DNA of 64,000 nt from Pseudomonas putida. Lineage in GTDB: Bacteria; Pseudomonadota; Gammaproteobacteria; Pseudomonadales; Pseudomonadaceae. The stretch covers positions 158,821 through 222,820 of the forward strand of contig CP047153.1 in NCBI GenBank assembly GCA_041879295.1, given 5' to 3'. The notes under the pieces were generated by a model. The model saw nothing but the letters and a program-made list of their open reading frames with translations, had not been told where the DNA came from and ran no database searches. The position numbers and the translations under genes were made by a program. Position 1 is the stretch's first letter. Each line of letters opens with the position of its first letter. Below are positions 1-7,289 of this stretch, piece after piece.

Positions 1-2
1 AG

Positions 3-911
3 TGGGGCCGGTTTGTCGACTGGATTGAGCAAAAGAGCATTAAATTAGACGAAGTGGATGCAAGCGATATTTCAGACTTCCTTGATAGCCTAACCCCTGA
101 GATCGAGAAGAACGAAAAGCGAGTTAACAATAGGCCGCAGCGCGACCGGTACCGCAAGCTAATACAACGAGTGTTGGCCGACCTGTTCAAGGAAAAGGAA
201 GAGCCAGGTTTCCTCAACCCGGCGGCGCAGGCGTTGAGGGCTGAAGGGGTCAAATGGAAGGATGTCGACGGCAACCTGCCTACCAGCTTTCTGCGGCCCC
301 AGGAAGCCGAGCTGCTGGCCAATCACCTGGTGGCGCCGCTGACGGCACAGAACGAGCGGGGGCGGTGGCGCGAGGCGCGGGATCGGGCGATGGTGGGTCT
401 GTGCGTGGGGGCCGGGCTCAAGGTGCAGGACATCGTCGGCCTGACTGTTAATTGCATCACCCCGCAAGCCGCCCCATGGATCACCCTTTCCTATGCGGAT
501 TCGAAGTTCGAGCACCGGACCAAGCCGTTTGACTACGCCGCCCGGGCGCTGGCCACCTGGTTGCACATCCGCCAGCAGGCCGGTACCGAGGGCGACCTGG
601 TATTCCCCAGCGACATCACGCCGGTGATCAAGAACGGTCGCAAAATCACCTCGATCAACCCGTCGACGGTGAACCGGATCACCGAGGCCGTGATCGTCGA
701 GTCTGGGGTGAAGGCCATTCGCGATCCTGAGCATCGAGCTAGCCCGCAGACCCTGCGTAATACGTTTGCGGCTGAGCTGTTCGAAAGAGGGGAAACGCCG
801 GCCCTGGTGGCGGAGTGGATGGGCTTTGCACAGCCCGTGTCGGCCGAGAGGCTTTATGAGTCCTGGAAGCTGTGGCGGCAGACCATCAAAGGCACAGAAC
901 AAGGGGAGTAA
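3..911 (+). CDS. Tyrosine recombinase/integrase-like protein (5' partial, degenerate active site)
   Basis: The frame is open to the left edge of the window, so the true start lies outside; a GTG at 54 could be an internal start but coding continues upstream of it. The C-terminal half has the tyrosine-recombinase fold pattern: an RDRAMVGL...GAGL segment, a TLRNTFAAELFERGE segment and a final MGF...RLYE segment. The usual catalytic set looks eroded: the Arg of the G-L-R motif is Lys (GLKVQD), the His of H-x-L-R is Gln, and the His/Trp before the tyrosine is Phe. A candidate Tyr remains. It may be an inactive or highly divergent recombinase. Family fold is fairly certain; activity is doubtful. 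Confidence 0.7.
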   Translation, partial: WGRFVDWIEQKSIKLDEVDASDISDFLDSLTPEIEKNEKRVNNRPQRDRYRKLIQRVLADLFKEKEEPGFLNPAAQALRAEGVKWKDVDGNLPTSFLRPQEAELLANHLVAPLTAQNERGRWREARDRAMVGLCVGAGLKVQDIVGLTVNCITPQAAPWITLSYADSKFEHRTKPFDYAARALATWLHIRQQAGTEGDLVFPSDITPVIKNGRKITSINPSTVNRITEAVIVESGVKAIRDPEHRASPQTLRNTFAAELFERGETPALVAEWMGFAQPVSAERLYESWKLWRQTIKGTEQGE

Positions 912-960
912 GTGGGCTAGGCAGAGGCGTGACCACCTCCGCCCAAAGGGCAGCAGACGC

Positions 961-1458
961 TTACGCGGACTGAGGAGCCTCGGCCTCCACGTCGCACACG
1001 CTGATGTGCACGTGGCCAACGGCAGAGGCATTCAGAGCGATGCGGACTTCGCGGCAAACATCCTCATAGTAGGCGTCCCGCACTTCACGGAAGGCCGAGA
1101 ACAATGTGAAGAGGCCAATCATAGGAACTAGCAGGTATCGCGCCACCTCAATGATTTTGGTCAACCCCGCAGTGATCTCAGCAGGACTAGCAGACTGCAA
1201 CGCAAAAAGTGCTCTGGTGACTGCTTCGGGCTCCAACAATGTCGCAAGCAGCACTAAAGCGAAAACGGCCGTTGGCAAGGCTGCAAGGGCTCCGCGCAGG
1301 GTTCGAGTCAAGGCGCCCATCACAACGATCAGGGCTTTGACGTACGTCCGAGGATCTCGCCGCACGCGGCTTCGCATCTCCTGGTACTTCTCCATCGAGA
1401 GAGAACCCACCCCTACACCGTTGACCTCCACCGTGACTTGCTTCTCGCTCATGCTCAT
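961..1458 (-). CDS. Hypothetical membrane protein
   Basis: A 165-residue protein of no recognised family. The N-terminal ~35 residues are soluble and include an EVNGVGVGSLSMEKYQEMR stretch. Two hydrophobic segments follow at about residues 42-72 (ALIVVMGALTRTL...AVFALVLLATLL) and 105-125 (ARYLLVPMIGLFTLF), then a charged C-terminal tail. The start is the ATG at 1458 after a weak AGGAT Shine-Dalgarno sequence. It runs convergent to the recombinase gene, 49 bp away. Probably an inner-membrane protein; no function can be assigned. Confidence 0.6.
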   Translation of the reverse strand: MSMSEKQVTVEVNGVGVGSLSMEKYQEMRSRVRRDPRTYVKALIVVMGALTRTLRGALAALPTAVFALVLLATLLEPEAVTRALFALQSASPAEITAGLTKIIEVARYLLVPMIGLFTLFSAFREVRDAYYEDVCREVRIALNASAVGHVHISVCDVEAEAPQSA

Positions 1459-1608
1459 ATCCTGTGCTCCTAGTGGGGATTATTGGTCGGCCGCATGGCC
1501 AACCTGAGCAGGATAGCATTTAGATACAGTCGGTGTATGTGTTCGTGTTATAGCATCTAGGCCCAGGCCCAGCGGGTGAGACGCGCCTGATTCACGAACG
1601 CCAGAAAC

Positions 1609-1643
1609 CACAAGGCCCACTACGAAGTAGCGGGCCTTGTGGT
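1609..1643. terminator. Strong hairpin, terminator-like without a U tract
   Basis: CCACAAGGCCC and GGGCCTTGTGG form an 11-bp stem, with an inner CTAC/GTAG helix around GAA. No T run follows on the plus strand and only TTTCTGG on the minus strand. It may end a short untranslated transcript or be a structural element. Confidence 0.4.
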
Positions 1644-1873
1644 CGCAAGTTCAACCTTTCGGTTGATTTTCCCAGCCTTTCAGGAGATTGGGTCGGTTGA
1701 GGCTTGTTCGCCTACATGGGGCCTATTAAACACTGGTTTCGCTGGCAATGCAACATGGAACTATAAAAATATGCGAACGAGCGGTCAGAGCGCCAGAAAG
1801 CCCGTAAATACGCCGTTTCCGTTGGGTATCGAGGCCAGAGGGAGTGCCTAACTACCCTCCACTCGACCCGCGA

Positions 1874-1888
1874 GATACTCACAGTATC
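1874..1888. promoter_or_regulatory. Palindrome GATACT-CAC-AGTATC (putative operator)
   Basis: A perfect 6-3-6 palindrome, 104 bp upstream of the gene at 1992. The same R-ATACT-NNN-AGTAT-Y pattern is found at 40232 and 52024, and partly at 11538, always in an intergenic region. This suggests binding sites for one dimeric regulator. Confidence 0.5.
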
Positions 1889-1900
1889 GGAATGGACAAA

Positions 1901-1918
1901 CTGAATGCATGCATTCAG
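1901..1918. promoter_or_regulatory. Perfect 18-bp palindrome
   Basis: CTGAATGCA followed directly by TGCATTCAG makes a perfect 18-bp inverted repeat only 12 bp after the previous palindrome. Its place in the upstream region of the 1992 gene suggests a second operator. Confidence 0.45.
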
Positions 1919-1991
1919 AATCATGTGGCGTATAGGTACGAGTTATTGACCGCGCGAGCGCGACTTCCGCCTCAACCCAATAGGGACAACG

Positions 1992-2855
1992 ATGGCCACC
2001 ATACTCTCACACGACCAGCAGCAACGCCGGGAACACACCGAGCTCATCATGCAGCCTATAAGCCGAGCCAAGCCTCCAACCATCAGCAAAGAGTCGACGC
2101 TCTGCGAAGTATTCATCAAAGAGTTCAACCAGATCAAAGGATGGACGTGTTATCCAGAGGCTGCAGGGTTCGATGTGCTGGTGGTCAACGACGACGGCCG
2201 CCAGATCGGTGTCCAGGCAAAGCTCTCGCTGAATGCCAAGGTCGCTGAACAGATCCTTCCCAATCAAGGCGACGACTTTTGGGAAAGTCCGGGCCCAGAT
2301 CACCGCCTGGTCATCGTCAGCAAAATCACCGATGCCAGTGCTGGCATTGCCAAGATGCTCCGTCGGCTTGGAGTCAAAGTACTCTGCCCATATGAGTCAT
2401 GGACAGCACAAGGCTACGTGCACACGTTCGGACTTGATCATCGGCTCTTTTATGCAGAGGGCAGCGCAGGCTCTGATGAACGTATGTTCGATTGGTGGCC
2501 CTCAGTGCGCTGCCGTGTACCGGCCATCGTAACCTCCTTGCCGGCTGGAGTTCCAGCCCCGGTTCGACTCACGCCATGGAAAGAATCGGCACTGAAAGTG
2601 GTGGTCCTGATGCGTAAGCAGGGATTCATCACGGCCAAGCAAATCGCATCGTTCGGAATAGGCGTCACCGCATGGACCCAGCCGGCCGGCAGCAAGAGAC
2701 CCTGGCTCGCTAAAAGCCAAATCCGCGGTCAGTGGGTGGAAACTGAACACATGCCCGGCTTCGACAAGCAGCACCCTGATATGTACGCCAAAGCGCTTGC
2801 CGAGTACGAAGCCGAGGCGGCGAAATTACAGCTGATAGCCCCAGCAGCAAACTGA
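1992..2855 (+). CDS. Unknown protein with possible PD-(D/E)xK nuclease-like N-terminal domain
   Basis: A 287-residue soluble protein, not assigned to a named family. Between about residues 35 and 85 the order E (CEVFIKEF), D (GFDVLVVNDDG), Q-x-K (GVQAKLS) resembles the E-D-(E/Q)xK core of PD-(D/E)xK nucleases. The middle (HRLVIVSKI...KVLCPYE) looks like further alpha/beta structure, and the C-terminal third has a possible helix-turn-helix (TAKQIASFGIGVTAWT). The ATG at 1992 follows AGGGAC. It lies downstream of two palindromes, suggesting its own regulated promoter. The nuclease-like reading is inference from motif order only. Confidence 0.6.
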   Translation: MATILSHDQQQRREHTELIMQPISRAKPPTISKESTLCEVFIKEFNQIKGWTCYPEAAGFDVLVVNDDGRQIGVQAKLSLNAKVAEQILPNQGDDFWESPGPDHRLVIVSKITDASAGIAKMLRRLGVKVLCPYESWTAQGYVHTFGLDHRLFYAEGSAGSDERMFDWWPSVRCRVPAIVTSLPAGVPAPVRLTPWKESALKVVVLMRKQGFITAKQIASFGIGVTAWTQPAGSKRPWLAKSQIRGQWVETEHMPGFDKQHPDMYAKALAEYEAEAAKLQLIAPAAN

Positions 2856-2874
2856 ATGACTGATGAGAGAAAGC

Positions 2875-3336
2875 ATGAACTTTGAAACCCGAAAGAAAAA
2901 GCTAATGGACATAAGGAGGTGTGCGCTGGACATGCAGAACGGGACCCTTCCACCGTCCATGATGGCAAGCCTTCTCGCCTCTATTTCCACTGCCATCATT
3001 GTCGGAGTCATCATGAAACAGGACCCACTTTTGGTAGTAGGCACCAGCCTTGTGGTTGCCCTGCTGGTTTACTTTCGAGCCCCATTTTCTAAGTCGTGGG
3101 CCGAGGCTCTTGATAACCGGCTAACCGACTATGAGCCAATCGACCATGAAGCGTACGCCACTTTTCACCATGCGACACGTGAGCGGGGCGGCCTCGATCT
3201 TCCTGCGGTGTTCAGTTGGATAGAGCAGGAAATGACTGCTCTCTCCGCTATCACACCGAAAGTCCCAGATTGCGCAGCCCACAAGTTCATCAGCAAGCCA
3301 GTCAAGCCAGTGGCCAATGATCGCAGCCAGGAATAG
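2875..3336 (+). CDS. Hypothetical membrane protein
   Basis: About 153 residues; not recognised. A charged N-terminus (FETRKKKLMDIRR) is followed by two adjacent membrane segments at roughly residues 30-70 (MASLLASISTAIIVGVIM and LLVVGTSLVVALLVYF), then a soluble C-terminal domain. It starts 19 bp after the preceding gene and is probably co-transcribed with it. An in-frame ATG at 2863 is an alternative start. Possibly a membrane partner of the upstream protein. Confidence 0.6.
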   Translation: MNFETRKKKLMDIRRCALDMQNGTLPPSMMASLLASISTAIIVGVIMKQDPLLVVGTSLVVALLVYFRAPFSKSWAEALDNRLTDYEPIDHEAYATFHHATRERGGLDLPAVFSWIEQEMTALSAITPKVPDCAAHKFISKPVKPVANDRSQE

Positions 3337-3374
3337 CAGGCTATGAGCGCTCTTAGCTCAAGGCACTTGTCGTT

Positions 3375-4073
3375 CTAATCAGGTTCACCATAGGCCGGCC
3401 TAAGGAACGGCTGCCAATTCTCGGCTCCCTCGATGTCGACGGCCTGGCCCGCAGCGGAAATTTTAAAGCTCAGTTTTCGCTTATCGGCCACCAGAAGCCC
3501 CCTGTTTGCTAGTCCTCGGGCAATGCCAAGCACGACCAGGAGAGGAGGGTAATAACTTTGCCCGATCCATGGCTCAAATGGGTCCAAGAATTCGTTTGGC
3601 TGCTGTTGCCCCTGGTAAAGAATGCGCAGGGCAGTGAGCGACATCGGCTTGCTGGCAGGGTCAATTTTTGGTTTTTGCATAGGCAAGCCTTTCAGCACTC
3701 TGGCGACCCTCCTGCCATCAGTTGTAAGCCTGACATAAAGAGACATGAGATCGCCCAAACCGATCAGCCGGTGATCCGTGTTCAGCAAGCCGCGGCTTTC
3801 CAGGGAATGCCACGTTGAGCCGGCGCCATGACCGACCAGTTTCATCTCCGCGAGCGCGTACCGTAACGGGCCATCGTACGTCATTCTTCGGACCCGACCG
3901 TCAGGACCATATTCCAGCCACCGCCATTGGCTCGCTGGCGCAGAGCCTGGCCCAGAATTCGCCTGCTCGGCCCGCTGATCTTCGTCATACGCCACCACGA
4001 GGTAGGCACGCTGGCGCTCGTTGAGCGACTCAGCGATCTCGGTTATTCGGGTGATCAGCTTTTCCTGGGCCAT
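3375..4073 (-). CDS. Hypothetical protein
   Basis: A 232-residue soluble protein with no membrane segments or signal peptide. The N-terminus (ITRITEIAESLNERQRAYLVVAYDEDQ) looks helical. Later segments such as LESRGLLNTDHRLIGLGD...VRLTTDGRRVARVL and ARGLANRGLLVADKRKL...ISAAGQAV have the rhythm of winged-helix domains (helix, RGLL, strand, ...T..G), so two wHTH-like units are possible. No family could be named. It converges on the upstream plus-strand pair. Confidence 0.55.
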   Translation of the reverse strand: MAQEKLITRITEIAESLNERQRAYLVVAYDEDQRAEQANSGPGSAPASQWRWLEYGPDGRVRRMTYDGPLRYALAEMKLVGHGAGSTWHSLESRGLLNTDHRLIGLGDLMSLYVRLTTDGRRVARVLKGLPMQKPKIDPASKPMSLTALRILYQGQQQPNEFLDPFEPWIGQSYYPPLLVVLGIARGLANRGLLVADKRKLSFKISAAGQAVDIEGAENWQPFLRPAYGEPD

Positions 4074-4204
4074 GATGCTGCTGAAATTTTGGGCACTTCC
4101 TTAACTTAAGCACCGCCGCCGAGCTTTGCCTTGCCGGGCGATCGCCGGCCTGGCCGAACGCGTATACACCACTGAATCACAACCACCGTCTCAAACCGGG
4201 GCAG

Positions 4205-4276
4205 CTTTATAGCTCGATGCACACCATCTCCGGAGACCAGGTCACCCGCATAGACCTGCTTTTCCAGGAGATCAGT
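4205..4276 (+). promoter_or_regulatory. Structured 5' leader with anti-SD/SD pairing
   Basis: Downstream of a TTATAG -10-like box (4208-4213), ATCTCC at 4226-4231 is exactly complementary to the ribosome-binding site GGAGAT at 4267-4272. An inner 6-bp hairpin (CAGGTC 4238-4243 with GACCTG 4253-4258) lies between. The same architecture occurs upstream of the genes at 58810, 60669 and 61849 with different but compensated sequences. Confidence 0.6.
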
Positions 4277-4540
4277 ATGTCCAAGCAAATCCAAGCAAAT
4301 CAAACTGCAGTTCTGGTCGCTGACCGTGAGCAAGGTACGATCCTCGCCGCACTTCGCCACTACCAGGAGTTCCTCCGAAGTGGGGCGTCAGCTGCTCCGG
4401 GCCTGCTTGATATCGCAAGCAATTCCGGTCAGCTCACGCCCCTGTCGACCCAAGAGATCGAAGTGCTGTGCGAGAAAGTAAATTTCGGGTCGACCCTCAA
4501 GGAGCTCGAATCGTTCGTCGCCAACGCAAAAGCTAAGTGA
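4277..4540 (+). CDS. Small hypothetical protein with SD-sequestering leader
   Basis: An 87-residue soluble, largely helical protein with no recognised family. The start at 4277 is chosen because AGGAGATC lies just upstream; a longer frame from 4217 would run through the structured leader. The next gene follows closely (4552), suggesting a two-gene unit ended by the terminator at 4814-4838. The leader predicts translational control: its GGAGAT site can be fully paired with an upstream ATCTCC. Confidence 0.65.
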   Translation: MSKQIQANQTAVLVADREQGTILAALRHYQEFLRSGASAAPGLLDIASNSGQLTPLSTQEIEVLCEKVNFGSTLKELESFVANAKAK

Positions 4541-4551
4541 AGGGTGGCGGT

Positions 4552-4800
4552 ATGCATCCGATCATTGAAGCCTCGCGGCTTATGAAGGGCGCGCAGATCA
4601 CGCGGAAAGCAGCGGTACATGCCAATGGGGGGACTATCTTCCTCTGGGAGCTCTCAACTGGTGACACCATTGAGACCATACGTTCAACCCATGGCTTCAG
4701 TTCAACCGCGTTGAAGGCCATCCCCTTTATCGATCGCGTCAATTACTACAGCGCCATGCGTGGCACCAAGGTAACTGGTAGCTACCAGCTACAAGCTTAG
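4552..4800 (+). CDS. Small hypothetical protein
   Basis: An 82-residue protein, starting at the ATG after AAGGGTGG and 11 bp after the previous stop codon. A GTG at 4537 that overlaps that stop is an alternative start. It contains a central GGTIFLWELSTGDTIETIRS segment and ends shortly before an intrinsic terminator. No family is recognised. Probably made with the preceding 87-residue protein. Confidence 0.6.
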   Translation: MHPIIEASRLMKGAQITRKAAVHANGGTIFLWELSTGDTIETIRSTHGFSSTALKAIPFIDRVNYYSAMRGTKVTGSYQLQA

Positions 4801-4813
4801 AAACGCTCCATCC

Positions 4814-4838
4814 AACCCGGCCATGCGCCGGGTTTTTT
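4814..4838 (+). terminator. Intrinsic terminator
   Basis: AACCCGGC and GCCGGGTT form a hairpin followed by TTTTTT. It closes the two small genes at 4277 and 4552. Confidence 0.85.
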
Positions 4839-4844
4839 GATGCG

Positions 4845-4939
4845 GATTTATAGGCGCATGAGGCGCATTCCCCAAGGCAAGTTCAACGCCTTACGGCAAG
4901 ACAAGTGCCTTGGCACACCTCACATGAATGGAGCAGGCA
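4845..4939 (+). promoter_or_regulatory. Structured leader (variant type)
   Basis: A TTATAG box near 4848 is followed by GCATTCCCC, like the leaders at 58.7 and 60.6 kb. CATTC (4866-4870) can pair with GAATG (4926-4930) next to the Shine-Dalgarno sequence, and an 8-bp stem CCAAGGCA/TGCCTTGG (4872-4879/4906-4913) fills the space between. The SD itself is less completely covered than in the other leaders. Confidence 0.4.
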
Positions 4940-5164
4940 ATGGCCACTCTCACCGCAGTTCAAGCACAGAAGAAAATCGAGGATCACCTGATGAAAGGGG
5001 CGGGCATCTACGCCTACCACCCTAAACTGGGTGGCCGCTACTTCAAAGCACGTGTGTCAGGCGAAATGCTGGAGGTCTGGGACGGATTCAGCTGGTTCGA
5101 GGTACCCCGCGAAACGAAGTTCAACAACGGCCATGGATCCGCGGGTGACCTGTTCACTTATTGA
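4940..5164 (+). CDS. Small hypothetical protein
   Basis: A 74-residue protein. The start is the ATG at 4940 after GGAGCAGGCA; an upstream in-frame ATG at 4928 lies inside the leader. The sequence has many aromatic and glycine residues (GAGIYAYHPKLGGRYFKA, WDGFSWFEVP), suggesting a compact beta-rich fold. No family is recognised. It lies 34 bp upstream of the next small gene, with which it is probably transcribed. Confidence 0.6.
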   Translation: MATLTAVQAQKKIEDHLMKGAGIYAYHPKLGGRYFKARVSGEMLEVWDGFSWFEVPRETKFNNGHGSAGDLFTY

Positions 5165-5198
5165 TTTGCCAGCTAACAACGCCTTTCAGGAGACACAC

Positions 5199-5462
5199 AT
5201 GAGCACCCGCACCCCTATCGCAAAAATGGGCAAGACCATCAATGCTGCCGAAGTCGAATTCAAAGTCGGACGCAGTGTTTACAAAGTAGAAGTCCCTGCC
5301 GGCAGCCGCTGCTGCTTCCTCTCTGGTGGTACCAATGGCGGACGCTGGGTCGTAGACGATCTTTCATTCCTCAATCCGAACTCTGCCGTGTACCACGATG
5401 CCGACCACTACGGAATTCCGATTCCAGAAACCAACGTAACAGAGGATGCACGCCGGACTTGA
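5199..5462 (+). CDS. Small hypothetical protein
   Basis: An 87-residue protein with the start set by CAGGAGACACAC ATG. It is rich in Gly, Val and aromatics (VEFKVGRSVYKVEVPAGSRC and GGTNGGRWVVDDLSF), suggesting a small beta barrel or sandwich. It is soluble and has no signal peptide. Likely the second gene of a pair with 4940, ended by a GC-rich hairpin at 5513-5540. Function unknown. Confidence 0.6.
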   Translation: MSTRTPIAKMGKTINAAEVEFKVGRSVYKVEVPAGSRCCFLSGGTNGGRWVVDDLSFLNPNSAVYHDADHYGIPIPETNVTEDARRT

Positions 5463-5512
5463 GTCGGCTGGATTCTTGCGAGCTCTCCAGCTCTGCATAA
5501 CTGCTTCACCAG

Positions 5513-5540
5513 CCCTCGGACTATTGGTTCGGGGGTTTTC
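5513..5540 (+). terminator. Probable intrinsic terminator
   Basis: CCCTCGGAC/GTTCGGGGG form an imperfect hairpin with a GGTTTTC tail. It sits between convergent genes. Confidence 0.5.
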
Positions 5541-6269
5541 TTATGCTACCGACTGCACCCAAGATCCGGGCGCCGTAGGCACTGCTCCTCCCTCCGCCGG
5601 CATCTCGACGCCTTCGCCCTCGATCGCTCCCGCAGTAGATACCTCAGGCGTTAGCGGCAGCTGGCAATCACCGCACACCAGGTTGTACTGGTCGCCGCCG
5701 AGCACAGATTTGTTGCAGCCAGCACACGTGTATTTCGTCCTGGCCCAGGCTTTTTTGTTCGAGCTTCGGCGGCCAGCACCAGCAGGCATGGCAGCACCCG
5801 CCAGATTGATATCCAGCCCCTGATCGTGAAGCTCGCGGATGAGGAGGCTCAGGCCACCGCCTTCGAGTAGGTAGTGCGACACCTTCTGCCCGGTCATCCG
5901 GCCACCAGGTAGGCCGGTACTGGACGGCTGCAGACCGATCTCAACCATTTTCTCGGCCCAGACCTGGTCGTGGTAGGCCCGCCGCGGGGGCTGTCCGGAG
6001 TGCTGGCGGTACTGATGACAAACCTGATGCGCCAGCGACTCGATCATTTTGCTGCTCGACAGGTGCGCCCCAATGGCAATTTGGTCCAGCGCCGGGCAGA
6101 GCTCCCCGCTCGGGAGAGCGCCAGGCCGGTAATGGCCTTCGGATCCCTGGCGTGTCGAAAATCTGATTTCGCAGCCAGGCAATGCCCCGGAAAAGAAGCG
6201 CTCGTTGATGGCGTGATAGGCGTGGTGCAGTTGCTGCAACGGGTGAGAAGGCGGCTTTGCGGTATCCAT
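5541..6269 (-). CDS. SprT-like protein with HQxxH in place of HExxH
   Basis: A 242-residue protein resembling SprT/Spartan-type zinc metallopeptidase folds: an N-terminal INERFFSGALPGCEIRFS segment, the helix ESLAHQVCHQYRQHSG at about residues 77-92 and a following YHDQVW His. A C-terminal zinc-ribbon-like region has C-x2-C...C-x2-C (CAGC, CGDC; residues ~180-205). In active members the helix reads H-E-x-x-H; here the Glu codon is CAG, giving H81-Q82-V-C-H85. Metal binding may persist but peptidase activity is questionable. A promoter-type ACGCGTGACTAT motif lies 22 bp upstream. Confidence 0.65.
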   Translation of the reverse strand: MDTAKPPSHPLQQLHHAYHAINERFFSGALPGCEIRFSTRQGSEGHYRPGALPSGELCPALDQIAIGAHLSSSKMIESLAHQVCHQYRQHSGQPPRRAYHDQVWAEKMVEIGLQPSSTGLPGGRMTGQKVSHYLLEGGGLSLLIRELHDQGLDINLAGAAMPAGAGRRSSNKKAWARTKYTCAGCNKSVLGGDQYNLVCGDCQLPLTPEVSTAGAIEGEGVEMPAEGGAVPTAPGSWVQSVA

Positions 6270-6290
6270 AACTCTCTTTTAATACTCGCT

Positions 6291-6310
6291 GCGTATAGTC
6301 ACGCGTTGTC
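6291..6310 (-). promoter_or_regulatory. Recurrent ACGYGT promoter-type motif
   Basis: On the minus strand this reads ACAACGCGTGACTATACGC. It shares the 12-mer ACGCGTGACTAT with the motif before the recG-like gene (56094) and belongs to the GGTACGYGTTATGTATTC-like set seen before many genes here. Confidence 0.45.
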
Positions 6311-6379
6311 GGTGTTGCTAGTATATGGTTACACGTACACATAATTCTACATACACCATTTCTAAATCTGAGGTAACCG

Positions 6380-7183
6380 ATGAAAAAGCTCGCTGTCGCT
6401 CTCGCTCTCGCCAGTTGCTCGCTGGCTGCATTCGCCCAGGCCGAGTCGCCTGCACCCGAGGTGGCTCAGGCCCCTGTCGCAGCCTCCGCTCCAGCAGCTG
6501 CGGCTGCGGCGGCGGCGCCAGCGGCAGACATCGAGATCATGACCGTGCTCAACACGCTCAAGGGCAAATACCCCTCCACCAACTTCACCAACGTGGAGCG
6601 GGCGCCGATCGATGGCCTCTACGAAATCACCATGGGCAAGAACATTGCCTACACCGATGCCACAGGTCGCTACCTGTTGTTCGGCAGCGTCTACGACATG
6701 CAGACCCGCAAGGACCTGACGGCACCCAAGCGAGCAGCTGCTGAGAAGATCGACGTATCGAAGTTTCCGCTGGCCGACGCGTTCACTCGCGTGAAGGGCA
6801 ACGGCTCCCGCAAGCTCTACCTGTTCTCTGACCCTGACTGCCCGTTCTGCAAAACCCTGGAATCGGACGTCCTGGCCAAGCTCGACAACGTCACGATCTA
6901 CACCTTCATGTACCCGCTGGACTCGCTGCACCCTCAGGCTCGCGCCAAAGCTGAATCGGTCTGGTGCTTGCCTGAAGCGGGCCGTGCAGCAGCATGGGAA
7001 GCTCTGGCGCACGGCACCCAGCCACCGGCCAAAAAATGCGACAACCCTATCGAGCGCAACATCGCGCTGGCTGAAAGCATCGGCTTCCAAGGCACCCCAG
7101 CAATGGTGAGCGAAGACGGCCGAAAGCTGCCGGGTCTGGTACCACTTGAGCGCCTGGAAAACTTCCTCAACGGCGGTTCCTGA
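6380..7183 (+). CDS. dsbC: DsbC-like periplasmic disulfide isomerase
   Basis: A 267-residue secreted protein. It has a signal peptide (residues 1-20), an Ala/Pro-rich linker, an N-terminal dimerisation domain (YEITMGKNIAYTDATGRYLLFG) and a C-terminal thioredoxin fold with active site C154-P-F-C157 and the cis-Pro loop GFQGTPAMV. These are the hallmarks of DsbC/TrbB-type isomerases that shuffle disulfides in Cys-rich transfer proteins such as TraN, TraU and TraH. It opens the block with traW, traU and trbC, so it probably serves this conjugation machine rather than general folding. Confidence 0.9.
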   Translation: MKKLAVALALASCSLAAFAQAESPAPEVAQAPVAASAPAAAAAAAAPAADIEIMTVLNTLKGKYPSTNFTNVERAPIDGLYEITMGKNIAYTDATGRYLLFGSVYDMQTRKDLTAPKRAAAEKIDVSKFPLADAFTRVKGNGSRKLYLFSDPDCPFCKTLESDVLAKLDNVTIYTFMYPLDSLHPQARAKAESVWCLPEAGRAAAWEALAHGTQPPAKKCDNPIERNIALAESIGFQGTPAMVSEDGRKLPGLVPLERLENFLNGGS

Positions 7184-7206
7184 TCCCCCCTCCGACAGTC
7201 TTCTCC

Positions 7207-7230
7207 ACGTGGCCATTTCGATGGCCACGT
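7207..7230 (+). terminator. Perfect 10-bp hairpin with TTCG loop
   Basis: ACGTGGCCAT/ATGGCCACGT around a TTCG tetraloop, followed by TGGTTTCTG. It lies between dsbC and traW and probably acts as a partial terminator or processing/stability element. Confidence 0.55.
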
Positions 7231-7289
7231 TGGTTTCTGATCACCTGATCATCATGAGCCCCGGGCTGGGCATTCTCATTGGAGTTGTG

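Larger units (their letters stand above)
1459..1991. other. 533-bp divergent intergenic region with hairpin and two operator-like palindromes
   Basis: No convincing gene is seen here; short overlapping frames have no clear ribosome-binding sites. The region separates two divergent genes. It holds a GTGTTATAG promoter-like sequence near 1542-1557, a perfect 11-bp-stem hairpin at 1609-1643 and two palindromes just upstream of the gene at 1992. Confidence 0.5.

Noticed and set aside
6362..7228. Long minus-strand frame opposite dsbC (288 codons)
   Set aside because: It is the antisense shadow of a clear DsbC protein; no motifs, no ribosome-binding site, arginine/valine-rich composition typical of antisense frames in high-GC DNA.
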